The translations under genes and the position numbers were made by a program. A stretch of 64,000 nucleotides of DNA from JAITWN01 sp050486285 (GTDB taxonomy: Bacteria > Pseudomonadota > Gammaproteobacteria > SZUA-140), in the NCBI GenBank assembly GCA_050486285.1, contig JBJHCZ010000001.1:186001-250000 (forward strand), written 5' to 3'. The notes under the pieces are model-generated. The model was not told the origin of the DNA. It was given only the letters and a program-made list of their open reading frames with translations, and made no database searches. Below are positions 35,019 to 43,429 of the stretch, one piece after another; position 1 is the stretch's first letter; the number at the start of each line of letters is the position of its first letter.

Positions 35019-35792
35019 ATGGGCTTCGTCGTCGTCATCCCCGCGCGCCATGCGTCGACCCGCCTGCCGGGCAAGCCGTTGCGGCTGATCGCCGGCCGGC
35101 CGATGATCGAGCATGTCTGGCGGCAGGCAACCGCGAGCGCGGCCGACGAGGTCGTCATCGCGACCGATGACGAGCGTATCGCCGCGGCCGCCGCGGCCTT
35201 CGGCGCGCGTGTCTGCCTGACCGATTCCGCGCATCCGTCGGGCACCGATCGCGTCGATGAGGTTGCGCGCAAACTCGGTCTCGACGACGGCCGCGTCCTC
35301 GTCAATCTCCAGGGCGACGAGCCGCTGATGCCGCCGGCGCTGATCGACCAGGTGGCCGCCGACCTCGAGGCGCATCCCGAGGCCGCGATCTCGACGCTGT
35401 GCGAGCCGGTCGAGAGCGCGAAGGCGTTGTTCGATCCGAACGTGGTCAAGGTGGTGATCGACGAGGCCGGGTTCGCGCTGTACTTCAGCCGCGCGCCGGT
35501 GCCGTGGTCGCGGCGCGATTTCGCCGGCGACCGCCGCCCGTTGCCGGCGGCGCCCGTATACTTCCGTCATGTCGGCATCTATGCCTATCGCGCCGGTTAT
35601 CTGCGCCGCTTCGTCGCCTGGGGCGTGTGCGCGCTCGAACACATCGAATCACTGGAGCAGTTGCGCGCGCTGTGGCACGGCGGCCGCATCCATTGCGCAC
35701 GGGCGGTGGAGAAGGCGGGGATCGGGGTCGACGACGAGGGGGACCTCGCGGCGGTCGAGCGCATCCTCGCCGCCCGCGGCGCGGGCGGCTGA
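35019..35792 (+). CDS. kdsB: 3-deoxy-manno-octulosonate cytidylyltransferase
   Basis: This enzyme activates Kdo as CMP-Kdo for LPS inner-core assembly. Motifs: VVIPARHASTRLPGKPL, IATDDERI, PSGTDR, LVNLQGDEPLMPP and PVYFRHVGIYAYR. The length of 257 is standard. It ends the envelope operon from exbB; the next gene is on the opposite strand with a one-base gap. Confidence 0.97.
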   Translation: MGFVVVIPARHASTRLPGKPLRLIAGRPMIEHVWRQATASAADEVVIATDDERIAAAAAAFGARVCLTDSAHPSGTDRVDEVARKLGLDDGRVLVNLQGDEPLMPPALIDQVAADLEAHPEAAISTLCEPVESAKALFDPNVVKVVIDEAGFALYFSRAPVPWSRRDFAGDRRPLPAAPVYFRHVGIYAYRAGYLRRFVAWGVCALEHIESLEQLRALWHGGRIHCARAVEKAGIGVDDEGDLAAVERILAARGAGG

Positions 35793-35793
35793 A

Positions 35794-36087
35794 TCAGCCG
35801 ACCAGGGTGTCGCGCGCCTCGTCGGTCTCGAGCAGTTCGAGCTCCATCTCGCGAAAGTCGATCGCGCCGCCGCCCTTGATCGCGAGCGGCACCGTCACGG
35901 TCTCGGGCACGCGCCGGTGCGCCTCGCCATGCTGGTCGGGCTGGATGGTCGTCTGACGGGTATTCTGCAACACCAGCGCAGGCGGGTCGTCGTCGAGGAT
36001 TTCGAGGACTTCGTAGAGCCGGTTCTGGTAGCGCGCGCGGGCGCCGATCAGGTGATGCAGGTGCCGGCCGGAGATCTTGTCGTTCAT
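35794..36087 (-). CDS. Uncharacterised small protein
   Basis: A 97-residue protein of unknown function. Starting at 36087 (MNDKISGRHLHHLIG) it has GGAGG about 11 nt upstream; an in-frame ATG at 36159 would add 24 Gly/Asp-rich residues and cannot be excluded. It has a basic first half (ARARYQNRLYEVLEILDDDPPALVLQN) best read as a small beta-fold, and an acidic end. No signal peptide or membrane helix. No domain recognised. Confidence 0.7.
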   Translation of the reverse strand: MNDKISGRHLHHLIGARARYQNRLYEVLEILDDDPPALVLQNTRQTTIQPDQHGEAHRRVPETVTVPLAIKGGGAIDFREMELELLETDEARDTLVG

Positions 36088-36193
36088 GGCGTCCTGGTCC
36101 TCCCGCACCGTGCCCCGGCCGTGGCCGGAAACATCGATGCCGCTTCCGTTGTCTGACATCCTGTCAGGTTACGATAGCGGGCTTTGCGCGGGC

Positions 36194-36223
36194 TTTCAAT
36201 GATGAGATTAAAATCATTATAAT
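36194..36223 (+). promoter_or_regulatory. Promoter of the phosphatase gene
   Basis: TTTCAA (36194-36199), an 18-bp spacer and perfect TATAAT (36218-36223) in an AT-rich segment. Transcription would begin near 36230, which rules out the in-frame ATG at 36225 as the start. Confidence 0.65.
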
Positions 36224-36272
36224 CATGAGATTATTAAATTTATCGCGAAACAGGTCGAGGATGGACGAGGCG

Positions 36273-36752
36273 ATGGTCAAGGTGCTGTTCGTGTGCATGG
36301 GTAACATCTGTCGCTCACCGACTGCCGAGGGCGTGTTCGTCGGGTTGCTGAAGCGTCATGGCCTCGAGGGCAAGGTCCATGTCGATTCGGCCGGTACCCA
36401 TGCCTACCATGTCGGCAGCGCGCCGGACCCGCGCGCGAGCGCGGCCGCGGCGAAGCGCGGCGCCGATCTCGGCAAGCAGCGCGCCCGCAAGGTGTCCGTC
36501 GCCGATTTCGAGATCTTCGACTATATCCTTGCGATGGATCGCGACAACCTCGAGATCCTCGAGGAATTGTGCCCCGACGAGCATCGCGGCAAGTTGCAGC
36601 TGATGCTGCGCTATGCGCCGGAGGCCGGCGTCGATGAAGTCCCCGATCCTTACTACGGCGGCGCGGCCGGTTTCGAGCGCGTACTCGACCTGATCGAGGC
36701 GGCGTCCGCGGGGCTGCTCGAAGAGGTCAGGGGCCGGCTCGGCAGTGGATAA
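36273..36752 (+). CDS. Low-molecular-weight protein-tyrosine phosphatase
   Basis: This cytosolic phosphatase has 159 residues. The P-loop is VCMGNICRSP with nucleophile C8 and R14, and the general acid is in DPYYGG near the C-terminus. Start: in-frame ATGs at 36225 and 36261 lie up to 16 codons upstream, but the promoter places transcription after 36225, and MVKVLFVCMGN is the usual N-terminus. GACGAGG precedes the chosen ATG. No tyrosine kinase is encoded nearby, so the substrate is unknown. Confidence 0.93.
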   Translation: MVKVLFVCMGNICRSPTAEGVFVGLLKRHGLEGKVHVDSAGTHAYHVGSAPDPRASAAAAKRGADLGKQRARKVSVADFEIFDYILAMDRDNLEILEELCPDEHRGKLQLMLRYAPEAGVDEVPDPYYGGAAGFERVLDLIEAASAGLLEEVRGRLGSG

Positions 36753-36753
36753 A

Positions 36754-36828
36754 TGGGGTCAGAGTCGTTTGATCACCGGGATCATCAGATCCGCCGGATG
36801 CGATTTCGATCAAACGACTCTGACCCCA
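36754..36828. repeat. REP-pair type palindromic repeat, copy 1
   Basis: Perfect 21-bp inverted arms (36754-36774 with 36808-36828), beginning TGGGGTCAGAGTCGTTTGAT, surround a 33-nt centre. The same arms occur at 42618-42695. It begins one base after the phosphatase stop and lies between two convergent genes, the favoured place for REP elements. Confidence 0.88.
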
Positions 36829-36854
36829 ACCCGCCGGGCTCATTCAACAGCCTG

Positions 36855-38345
36855 CTAGAGGACCGGCGACGGGACGTAGCTGCGCGCGGTCAGCGGCAGG
36901 CTAGGCGGCGGCATGGTCGCGGCGATGCGCTCCGCCGGGATCGACTCTGTCTCGGCCAGTGGCGTCGTCTGCCAGACCAGGATGTCATAGTAACCGCGGA
37001 TATTCTGCACATAGGTCACCGCCTCCCTGCCGCGCGCATAGCCGAAGCGCGTCTGCGCGTGCCATTCCGGCTGCATCAGCAGCGGCAGGCTGTCCATCAC
37101 GTCCATCCAGCGATTGGGGTCGCCGCCGCGGCGACGGGTGATCTCGCGGGCATCGTGCAGGTGACCGGGACCGATATTGTAGGCCGCAAGCGCGAACCAG
37201 GTACGATCGGGATCGCGGATCTCGTCGGGCAGACGCCGTTCGATCTGGCGCAGATAACGGGCGCCGCCGCGGATGCTGTTGACCGGGTCGATGCGGTTCT
37301 GGATACCGAGGTCGGCGGCGGTCGTTCGCGTCAGCATCATGATGCCGCGCACACCGGTCGGCGAGATCGCGCGCGGATCCCAGTGCGATTCCTGGTAGCC
37401 GACCGCGGCGAGCAAGCGCCAGTCGATGCCGTTGCGGTCGGCGGCTTCCTGGAACGTCGCCAGGTAGGCCGGCAGGCGCTGTTCGACATGGCGCAGCAAG
37501 CGCCGTACGCCGACGTAGTCGAATTCGCGGGCATGGCCGTAATAGCGTTCGAGTACCTGTTCGAGCCGGCCGTCCGCCTCGATCAGCGCGAAGAACTCGC
37601 GCGACGCCTGCAGCAGGCTGTCGTCCTTGCCTTTCGCGAAGGCCCAGGCAAGCCGCTCCGGCTCGTTGAAGTCGAACGCGGTACGCAGTTCGGGAAAGTA
37701 GCGTTGATTCAGGCTGATTTCATTCGAGTCGGCGATCGTATACGGCAGCTCGCGTTGCCACACCCGCGCCAGCAGGTCACCGATCGCATCGGTCGTGTTC
37801 TCGCGCCACTCGATGCCCGGCTGCGCCAGCGCGAGCCGGCGCATCTGTTCGGCATGGCTGCTGCCGGCGACGACCTCGACCGGCGCCGCGCCGACGAGAT
37901 CCTCGGGGCTGCGCGGCGCGGGATGACCGTTGCGGTAGACCAGTTGCTGGGTGATCTCCTGATAGGACGGACCGAAGCGGACGATGCGCTCGCGTTCGCG
38001 GGTCACGCTGAGGCCGGCCGCCGCCAGATGGGCCTCGCGGCGGGTGACGAGCGGCAGGATCTCGCTGAAGTGCCCGGGTTCGACGATGCGCAGCGCGACG
38101 CCGAGATGGTCGGCAAACATCTGCGCGAGGTCATGCTCGGGACCGGCCGGGACGCCGGCGTTGACATAGTAGGTGGTTGGGCTGGTGCGGGTCGCGACGA
38201 CCAGTTCGCCGCTCTCGATGACCTGTTCGAGCAGGGTCGGCGGTCGCGCGAATCCGGTCAGCAGCACCGCGGCGGCGAGCGGGATCAGGGCCAGGGTAAA
38301 GCGGAGCAGGGGGGTGGTGAATTCTTTTTGCATCGGCTTGCCCAT
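36855..38345 (-). CDS. mltF: Membrane-bound lytic murein transglycosylase MltF
   Basis: This murein-cleaving enzyme has 496 residues. An N-terminal hydrophobic segment is followed by an SBP3-type regulatory domain (about 45-270; GELVVATRTSPTTYYVN), then a lysozyme-like SLT domain with the catalytic glutamate in AAVGYQESHWDP and LTRTTAADLG, PVNSIRGGARYL and AAYNIGPGHL. No lipobox cysteine is seen near the N-terminus, so it may be anchored by its helix. A second ATG, at 38333, is possible. Confidence 0.94.
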   Translation of the reverse strand: MGKPMQKEFTTPLLRFTLALIPLAAAVLLTGFARPPTLLEQVIESGELVVATRTSPTTYYVNAGVPAGPEHDLAQMFADHLGVALRIVEPGHFSEILPLVTRREAHLAAAGLSVTRERERIVRFGPSYQEITQQLVYRNGHPAPRSPEDLVGAAPVEVVAGSSHAEQMRRLALAQPGIEWRENTTDAIGDLLARVWQRELPYTIADSNEISLNQRYFPELRTAFDFNEPERLAWAFAKGKDDSLLQASREFFALIEADGRLEQVLERYYGHAREFDYVGVRRLLRHVEQRLPAYLATFQEAADRNGIDWRLLAAVGYQESHWDPRAISPTGVRGIMMLTRTTAADLGIQNRIDPVNSIRGGARYLRQIERRLPDEIRDPDRTWFALAAYNIGPGHLHDAREITRRRGGDPNRWMDVMDSLPLLMQPEWHAQTRFGYARGREAVTYVQNIRGYYDILVWQTTPLAETESIPAERIAATMPPPSLPLTARSYVPSPVL

Positions 38346-38368
38346 CCACGCAGGGATTTCTATATAAT
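38338..38368 (+). promoter_or_regulatory. Promoter of tRNA-Ser(CGA)
   Basis: A perfect TATAAT (38363-38368) lies 10 nt before the tRNA; TTGCCC (38338-38343) is a weak -35 with a 19-bp spacer. It is divergent from mltF. Confidence 0.6.
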
Positions 38369-38378
38369 GGCCGCCTCC

Positions 38379-38471
38379 GGAGAGGTACCGAAGCGGTCAT
38401 ACCGGCACCGACTCGAAATCGGTTGGGGGCTTTGCCGCCCCACGTGGGTTCGAATCCCACCCTCTCCGCCA
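38379..38471 (+). tRNA. tRNA-Ser (CGA)
   Basis: Anticodon CGA is at 38414-38416 in a loop closed by ACCGA/TCGGT. The acceptor stem GGAGAGG pairs with CCTCTCC (38461-38467), discriminator G, encoded CCA at 38469-38471. The 93-nt length and long GC-rich variable arm (GGGGGCTTTGCCGCCCC region) are class II serine features. Confidence 0.97.
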
Positions 38472-38726
38472 CTTCGCGCCATTGCGTCCGAACAGCATGG
38501 TTCGTCGAACGCTTCCCGCCGTCGTCATTTACCGACAGCTGCAAGGTGACGCCAGTCTAGCAAAAGAGCGTCAAAATTGCGACTCCTGTCACAATGTATT
38601 TAATAACTAACTGTTCAGTAATGATATTTATTTTGCCGCGTGGGGCCGCCGGCGGTCCTCGACGCCGCGAATCCCGGCCAGGGCCGGTCGCTGGAAGCCG
38701 GCGCACCGAACGGGCATCATGAACGC
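38472..38726. other. Non-coding gap between tRNA-Ser(CGA) and ackA
   Basis: No gene is seen. The middle is AT-rich for this genome; a possible promoter is TTGCGA (38577-38582) and TAATAA (38601-38606) with an 18-bp spacer, which would serve ackA-xfp. The tRNA has no obvious T-tract terminator. Confidence 0.35.
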
Positions 38727-39827
38727 GTGCAGATACTGACCGTCAACGCCGGCAGTTCCTCGTTGCGGCTCGCGCTCTGTGCCGGCGATCGGGCACGGCC
38801 GCGCTGCCTGCGGTCAGTCCACCTGGAAGGCGCCGCCGTCGATGACCCCGAAGCGGTCATGGCCTTCCTCGACGGCGCCAGGCCCGACGCCGTCGCCCAC
38901 CGCATCGTCCATGGCGGCCGTTTCGGCGCGGCCTGTCTGATCGATGCCGAGGTCGAGCGGGAGATCGGGCGTTGCGCCGCGCTGGCGCCGCTGCACAACC
39001 CGCCGGCACTGCATCGGCTGCGGGCGTTGCGCGCCGTCTTCGAGCCGTCGCTGCCCCAGGTCGCGGTCTTCGACACCGCGTTCTTCCACGACCTCCCGGC
39101 GGTCGCCGCCCGCTATCCCTTGCCGGCGAGCCTCGACGAGGATCCCCCGATCAGGCGCTACGGGTTTCATGGCAATGCCCATCGCGCGATGCTGTGCGCG
39201 TGGCAGGCGCTGCGCCCGGATCTCGCCGGCGGTGGTCGGGTGATCTCGCTGCAGCTCGGCGCCGGTTGCTCGATCGCTGCGGTGGCGGGGGGCAGGGCGG
39301 TTGACACCTCGATGGGCTTCACGCCGCTCGAAGGGCTGATGATGGCAACCCGCTCAGGCGATATCGATGCCGGCCTGCTGATCCATCTGCAGCGCGCGCG
39401 CGGGCTCGATACCGATGCGCTCGAGCGCCTGCTGACCCGCGAGTGCGGGCTCGCCGGCGTCTCCGGCACCGATGGCGACATGCGCGCATTGCTCGCCAGC
39501 GACGATCCGCGCGCGGCGCTCGCGATCGACATGTTCTGCTATCGCGTGCGCAAGTACATCGGCGCCTTTCTGGCCGTGCTCGGCGGCGCCGATGCGATCC
39601 TGTTCGGCGGCGGCATCGGCGAACACAGCCCGGAGATCCGTCGCCGCAGTTTGCGCGGGCTAGAAGGTTTCGGGATCATGCTCGATGACGCACACAACGC
39701 GGCGGCCGTCGGCGGCGACGCGCGCATCGCCGTCGACGGCGCCGCGGTCGATATTCATGCGATCGCAGTCGACGAGGCGCGCGAACTGGCGCTGGCCGCG
39801 ATCGCCGTACTGGACTCACGCCAATGA
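38727..39827 (+). CDS. ackA: Acetate kinase
   Basis: This enzyme interconverts acetyl phosphate plus ADP with acetate plus ATP. It has ILTVNAGSSSLRL at the start, VFDTAFFHDLP, RRYGFHGNAH, DTSMGFTPLEGLMMATR and LFGGGIGEHSPEIR. The start is uncertain: GTG at 38727 puts the conserved NAGSSS at the usual distance from the N-terminus; a GTG at 38640 would add 29 atypical residues. It overlaps xfp and no phosphotransacetylase is present, so its acetyl phosphate presumably comes from the phosphoketolase. Confidence 0.94.
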   Translation: MQILTVNAGSSSLRLALCAGDRARPRCLRSVHLEGAAVDDPEAVMAFLDGARPDAVAHRIVHGGRFGAACLIDAEVEREIGRCAALAPLHNPPALHRLRALRAVFEPSLPQVAVFDTAFFHDLPAVAARYPLPASLDEDPPIRRYGFHGNAHRAMLCAWQALRPDLAGGGRVISLQLGAGCSIAAVAGGRAVDTSMGFTPLEGLMMATRSGDIDAGLLIHLQRARGLDTDALERLLTRECGLAGVSGTDGDMRALLASDDPRAALAIDMFCYRVRKYIGAFLAVLGGADAILFGGGIGEHSPEIRRRSLRGLEGFGIMLDDAHNAAAVGGDARIAVDGAAVDIHAIAVDEARELALAAIAVLDSRQ

Positions 39828-39844
39828 ATGCACGGGAGGATGCG

Positions 39845-42232
39845 ATGGATGCCACCAGGGACAAGACGACGGAAGACCGATCGGCGCTCGACGCCGGGGA
39901 ACTGCGCCTCATCGACGCCTGGTGGCGGGCGGCAAACTACCTGTCGGTCGGACAGATCTACCTGCTCGACAACCCGCTGCTCAGACAGCCGCTCACGCTC
40001 GCGCATGTCAAGCCGCGGCTGCTCGGTCACTGGGGCACGACCCCGGGCCTCAACTTCATCTACGTGCACATGAACCGGGTGATCAATGCGCACGACCTCG
40101 ACATGATCACCATCGCCGGCCCCGGCCACGGCGGGCCGGGCCTCGTCGCCAACACCTGGCTGGAAGGCAGCTACACCGAGTTCTACCCGAACGTCACGGC
40201 CGACGCCGACGGCATGCGACGTCTGTTCCGGCAGTTCTCGTTCCCGGGCGGCGTCGGCAGCCACGTCACCGCCGAGACCCCGGGTTCGATCCACGAGGGC
40301 GGCGAGCTCGGCTACGCGCTGTCGCATGCCTTCGGCGCGGTGTTCGACAATCCTGACCTGATCGCCTGCTGCGTCATCGGCGACGGCGAGGCCGAGACCG
40401 GACCGCTGGCCGCGGCCTGGCATTCGAACAAGTTCCTGAACCCGGCGACCGACGGCGCGGTGCTGCCGATCCTGCACCTGAACGGCTACAAGATTGCGAA
40501 CCCGACCGTGCTTGCACGCATTCCCCATGAGGAACTGGAACAGTTGTTGTCGGGTTACGGTTATCGTCCGTATTTCGTCGAAGGGTCGGATCCCGCCGCG
40601 ATGCACCAGCGCATGGCCGCTGTGCTCGACGAGGTCATCGGCGAGATCCGCGCGATACAGCGCCGCGCGCGCGAGGACGGCCGGGTCGAGCGTCCGCGCT
40701 GGCCGATGATCGTGCTGCGCTCACCGAAGGGCTGGACCGGCCCGAAGGAGATCGACGGCCTCAAGGTCGAGGACTTCTGGCGTTCGCACCAGGTGCCTTT
40801 CTCGGACATGGCCGGCAATCCGGAAAACCTGCGCCGTCTCGAGCAATGGCTGCACAGCTATCGGCCTGAAGAGCTGTTCGACGACAACGGTGCGCTGCGT
40901 GCGGAGATCGCTGCGCTGGCGCCGCGCGGGACGCGGCGCATGGGTGCGAACCCGCATGCCAACGGCGGTCTCCTGCTGCGCGACCTGCGCCTGCCGGACT
41001 ATCGCGAATACGCCGTCAAGGTCGAACGACCGGGCGCGGCGGATGCCGAGGCGACGCGGGTGATGGGAACACTGCTCCGCGACGTCATGAAGCTGAATCA
41101 CAAGCAACGCAACTTCCGCGTCGTCGGCCCCGACGAAACTGCGTCGAACCGCTTGTCCGCGCTGTTCGAGGTCACCGATCGCGCCTGGCTGGCCGAGCGG
41201 ATCCCCGAAGACGATCACCTCGCGCCGGACGGCCGTGTCATGGAGATCCTCAGCGAGCACACCTGCCAGGGTTGGCTCGAGGGCTATCTGCTGACCGGAC
41301 GCCACGGCCTGTTCTCCTGCTACGAGGCCTTCATCCACATCGTCGATTCGATGTTCAACCAGCATGCGAAGTGGCTCAAGGTCAGCAAGGAAGTGCCGTG
41401 GCGACGACCGATCGCGTCGCTGAATTATCTGCTGACCTCGCATGTCTGGCGACAGGACCACAACGGCTTCTCGCACCAGGATCCGGGCTTCATCGATCAT
41501 GTCGTCAACAAGAAGGCCGACATCATTCGCGTGTTCCTGCCGCCGGATGCGAACACGCTGCTGTACGTCACCGACTGGTGTCTGCGTAGTCGCGACTTCG
41601 TCAACGTCATCGTCGCCGGCAAGCAGTCGCAGCCCCAGTGGCTCGACATGGACGCCGCGGTCAAGCATTGCTCGGCCGGCATCGGCATCTGGGAATGGGC
41701 GAGCAGCGACCGGGGCGTCGAGCCCGACGTGGTCATGGCCTGCGCCGGCGACGTGCCGACGCTGGAGACGCTGGCGGCGGTCGACCTGCTGCGTCGTCTC
41801 GCGCCGGAGTTGCGCGTGCGCGTCGTCAATGTCGTCGACCTGATGACCCTGCAACCCGAAGGCGAGCACCCGCACGGGCTTTCCGATCGCGAGTTCGACA
41901 CCATCTTCACGACCGACAAGCTGATCATCTTCGCCTATCACGGCTACCCCTGGCTGATCCACCGTCTGAGCTACCGCCGCACGAACCATCGCAATCTGCA
42001 TGTGCGCGGCTACAAGGAGGAGGGCACGACGACGACGCCGTTCGACATGGCGGTGCTGAACGATATCGACCGCTTCCACCTCGTCGCCGACGTCGCCGAT
42101 CGCGTGCCGAAGCTGCGGGAGCAGGCGGCCTGGCTGAAACAGTACGTCCGCGACCGGCTGATCGAGCACCATTCCTGGATCCGGACCCACGGCGAGGACA
42201 TGCCGGAGATTCGCGAGTGGCGCTGGGGCTGA
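39845..42232 (+). CDS. xfp: Xylulose-5-phosphate/fructose-6-phosphate phosphoketolase
   Basis: This TPP enzyme cleaves xylulose 5-P (and often fructose 6-P) with phosphate to acetyl phosphate and a shorter sugar phosphate. It is recognised from LLGHWGTTPGLNF, TIAGPGHGGPG, the TPP motif GDGEAETGPLAAAWHSNKF, and SPKGWTGPKEIDG. About 795 residues. An in-frame ATG at 39824 overlaps the ackA stop, but ATG 39845 has GGGAGG 5 nt upstream. With ackA it forms a carbon-saving shunt that yields ATP. Confidence 0.97.
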   Translation: MDATRDKTTEDRSALDAGELRLIDAWWRAANYLSVGQIYLLDNPLLRQPLTLAHVKPRLLGHWGTTPGLNFIYVHMNRVINAHDLDMITIAGPGHGGPGLVANTWLEGSYTEFYPNVTADADGMRRLFRQFSFPGGVGSHVTAETPGSIHEGGELGYALSHAFGAVFDNPDLIACCVIGDGEAETGPLAAAWHSNKFLNPATDGAVLPILHLNGYKIANPTVLARIPHEELEQLLSGYGYRPYFVEGSDPAAMHQRMAAVLDEVIGEIRAIQRRAREDGRVERPRWPMIVLRSPKGWTGPKEIDGLKVEDFWRSHQVPFSDMAGNPENLRRLEQWLHSYRPEELFDDNGALRAEIAALAPRGTRRMGANPHANGGLLLRDLRLPDYREYAVKVERPGAADAEATRVMGTLLRDVMKLNHKQRNFRVVGPDETASNRLSALFEVTDRAWLAERIPEDDHLAPDGRVMEILSEHTCQGWLEGYLLTGRHGLFSCYEAFIHIVDSMFNQHAKWLKVSKEVPWRRPIASLNYLLTSHVWRQDHNGFSHQDPGFIDHVVNKKADIIRVFLPPDANTLLYVTDWCLRSRDFVNVIVAGKQSQPQWLDMDAAVKHCSAGIGIWEWASSDRGVEPDVVMACAGDVPTLETLAAVDLLRRLAPELRVRVVNVVDLMTLQPEGEHPHGLSDREFDTIFTTDKLIIFAYHGYPWLIHRLSYRRTNHRNLHVRGYKEEGTTTTPFDMAVLNDIDRFHLVADVADRVPKLREQAAWLKQYVRDRLIEHHSWIRTHGEDMPEIREWRWG

Positions 42233-42265
42233 AGGCCGGCAAGGCCTTCGGCATTGCGGGCGCGA

Positions 42266-42294
42266 TTGTCCCGCCGGCGTTCTTGCTGTAATCT
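42266..42294 (+). promoter_or_regulatory. Promoter of tRNA-Ser(GGA)
   Basis: TTGTCC (42266-42271), a 17-bp spacer and TAATCT (42289-42294), placing the start a few bases before the tRNA at 42307. Confidence 0.55.
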
Positions 42295-42306
42295 TGCCCG
42301 TTTCCC

Positions 42307-42434
<128 letters not shown>

Positions 42435-42561
42435 TAGACCTCGTGGATTGAGGGATTCGAACCCCCGGTTTCAATCGGCTGGTTCGACAGCCGGGCGGAG
42501 CCCGGATGAACGGCGTCGCGCAGCGACGGCGGCCCGCAGGGCGAGGGCCGAAGGCCCGAGT
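42435..42561. other. Structured spacer: inverted T-arm copy plus chain of GNA-triloop hairpins
   Basis: The spacer between the two direct repeats. 42450-42464 is the exact reverse complement of the tRNA T-arm at 42372-42386 (15 of 15). Then come hairpins with stems at 42476-42481/42488-42493, 42491-42496/42500-42505 (loop GGA), 42514-42519/42523-42528 (loop GCA), 42532-42535/42539-42542 (loop GCA) and 42545-42549/42553-42557 (loop GAA). Every triloop is C-GNA-G, an exceptionally stable hairpin type. No protein is believed to be encoded. Confidence 0.8.
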
Positions 42562-42617
42562 AATCCCTCCCTCTCCGCCAAATATCGGCAGGCGTTTGTC
42601 TTACCGGTTCGGTATCA
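42562..42617 (+). repeat. 56-nt direct repeat, copy 2 (detached tRNA-Ser 3' end)
   Basis: A second copy of the tRNA-Ser 3' end, including TCTCCGCCA, with no tRNA body in front of it. It runs straight into the palindromic repeat at 42618. The layout resembles an att-like duplication left by a mobile element. Confidence 0.93.
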
Positions 42618-42695
42618 ATGGGGTCAGAGTCGTTTGATCACCGTTGTACCCGGATGACGGCGGCGATGGTAGTGATCAAACGACTCTGACCCCAT
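42618..42695. repeat. REP-pair type palindromic repeat, copy 2
   Basis: Perfect 23-bp inverted arms (42618-42640 with 42673-42695) around a 32-nt centre. The arms match those at 36754-36828 base for base over their shared 21 bp, but the centres differ. It ends 3 nt before the MarC-family ATG. Confidence 0.88.
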
Positions 42696-42698
42696 TAC

Positions 42699-43397
42699 AT
42701 GCAGCTGCTCGAATATCTCATCATCACCTTCCTCGCGGTCTTCGTCATCGTCAACCCGCTGACGACGGCCTTCGTGTTCATGTCGTTGCTGCCGCACGCG
42801 TCCGAGGCGCAGCGGCGGGCGATCGCGCTGCGTTCGGTCAAGGTCGCGACCGCAGTGTTCTTCGTGTTCGCGACCCTCGGCGGCATCCTGTTCCAGCTGT
42901 TCGGGATCACGCTCGCCGCCTTCCGCATCGCCGGCGGACTGATCCTGTTCGGCATCGCGATGGGGATGATCCGCAGGAAACCCGATACCGAGGAGCGTCA
43001 GGCCGAGGCCGCGAAGTCCGACGAGGGCAGGGTCACCGACGACATCTCGGTGATCCCGCTCGCGATCCCGTTCATCAGCGGTCCCGGATCGATTGCGACG
43101 GTAATGATCCTGACCAGCGAGGCGCCGACCCCCGGGCATACGATACTGGTCTATTGCGCCGTGCTGGCGACCACGGTGGCATGCTATTTCGCGATGGTCA
43201 ATTCACGCCATATCGTCCGCCTGCTCGGCGAGACCGGTAAGGAGATCCTGACCAAGATCTTCGGACTGATCCTCGCGGTGCTGGCCGTGCAGTTCGTCAT
43301 CAACGGCGTCAGCGAGGCAGTCACCGCGTACATGCTCCGGCACGACCTGCTCGACGGCGCTCAAGGCGCGGCGGACGAGGCCGGCGGGGTACTGTAA
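42699..43397 (+). CDS. MarC/YchE family integral membrane protein
   Basis: This 232-residue protein has about six hydrophobic helices. FLAVFVIVNPLTTAFVFMSL at the start and IPLAIPFISGPGSIATVMIL in the second half are family signatures; GLILAVLAVQFVINGV is also typical. Function is not established. The ATG at 42699 is only 3 nt after a palindromic repeat and has no Shine-Dalgarno, so its translation start is suspect. No upstream start is possible without crossing the repeat. Confidence 0.9.
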   Translation: MQLLEYLIITFLAVFVIVNPLTTAFVFMSLLPHASEAQRRAIALRSVKVATAVFFVFATLGGILFQLFGITLAAFRIAGGLILFGIAMGMIRRKPDTEERQAEAAKSDEGRVTDDISVIPLAIPFISGPGSIATVMILTSEAPTPGHTILVYCAVLATTVACYFAMVNSRHIVRLLGETGKEILTKIFGLILAVLAVQFVINGVSEAVTAYMLRHDLLDGAQGAADEAGGVL

Positions 43398-43422
43398 TCC
43401 CCGCCGGCGGATGCAGTAGAAT
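43393..43422 (+). promoter_or_regulatory. Promoter of the c-type cytochrome gene (nearly leaderless)
   Basis: TGTAAT (43393-43398) and TAGAAT (43417-43422), spacer 18. The ATG follows the -10 by 7 nt, so the transcript would be leaderless or nearly so. The same arrangement (TGTAAC, 17 bp, TAGAAT, 7 nt, ATG) is repeated at 56992-57030. Confidence 0.6.
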
Positions 43423-43429
43423 GTGCCCC

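Noticed and set aside
35019..36156. Plus-strand frame at 35569-36156 and others around kdsB
   Set aside because: Frame-shifted shadows of kdsB and of the small gene on the opposite strand.
38640..38726. 29-residue N-terminal extension of acetate kinase
   Set aside because: The extra residues are unlike any acetate kinase and place the conserved NAGSSS motif too far from the N-terminus.
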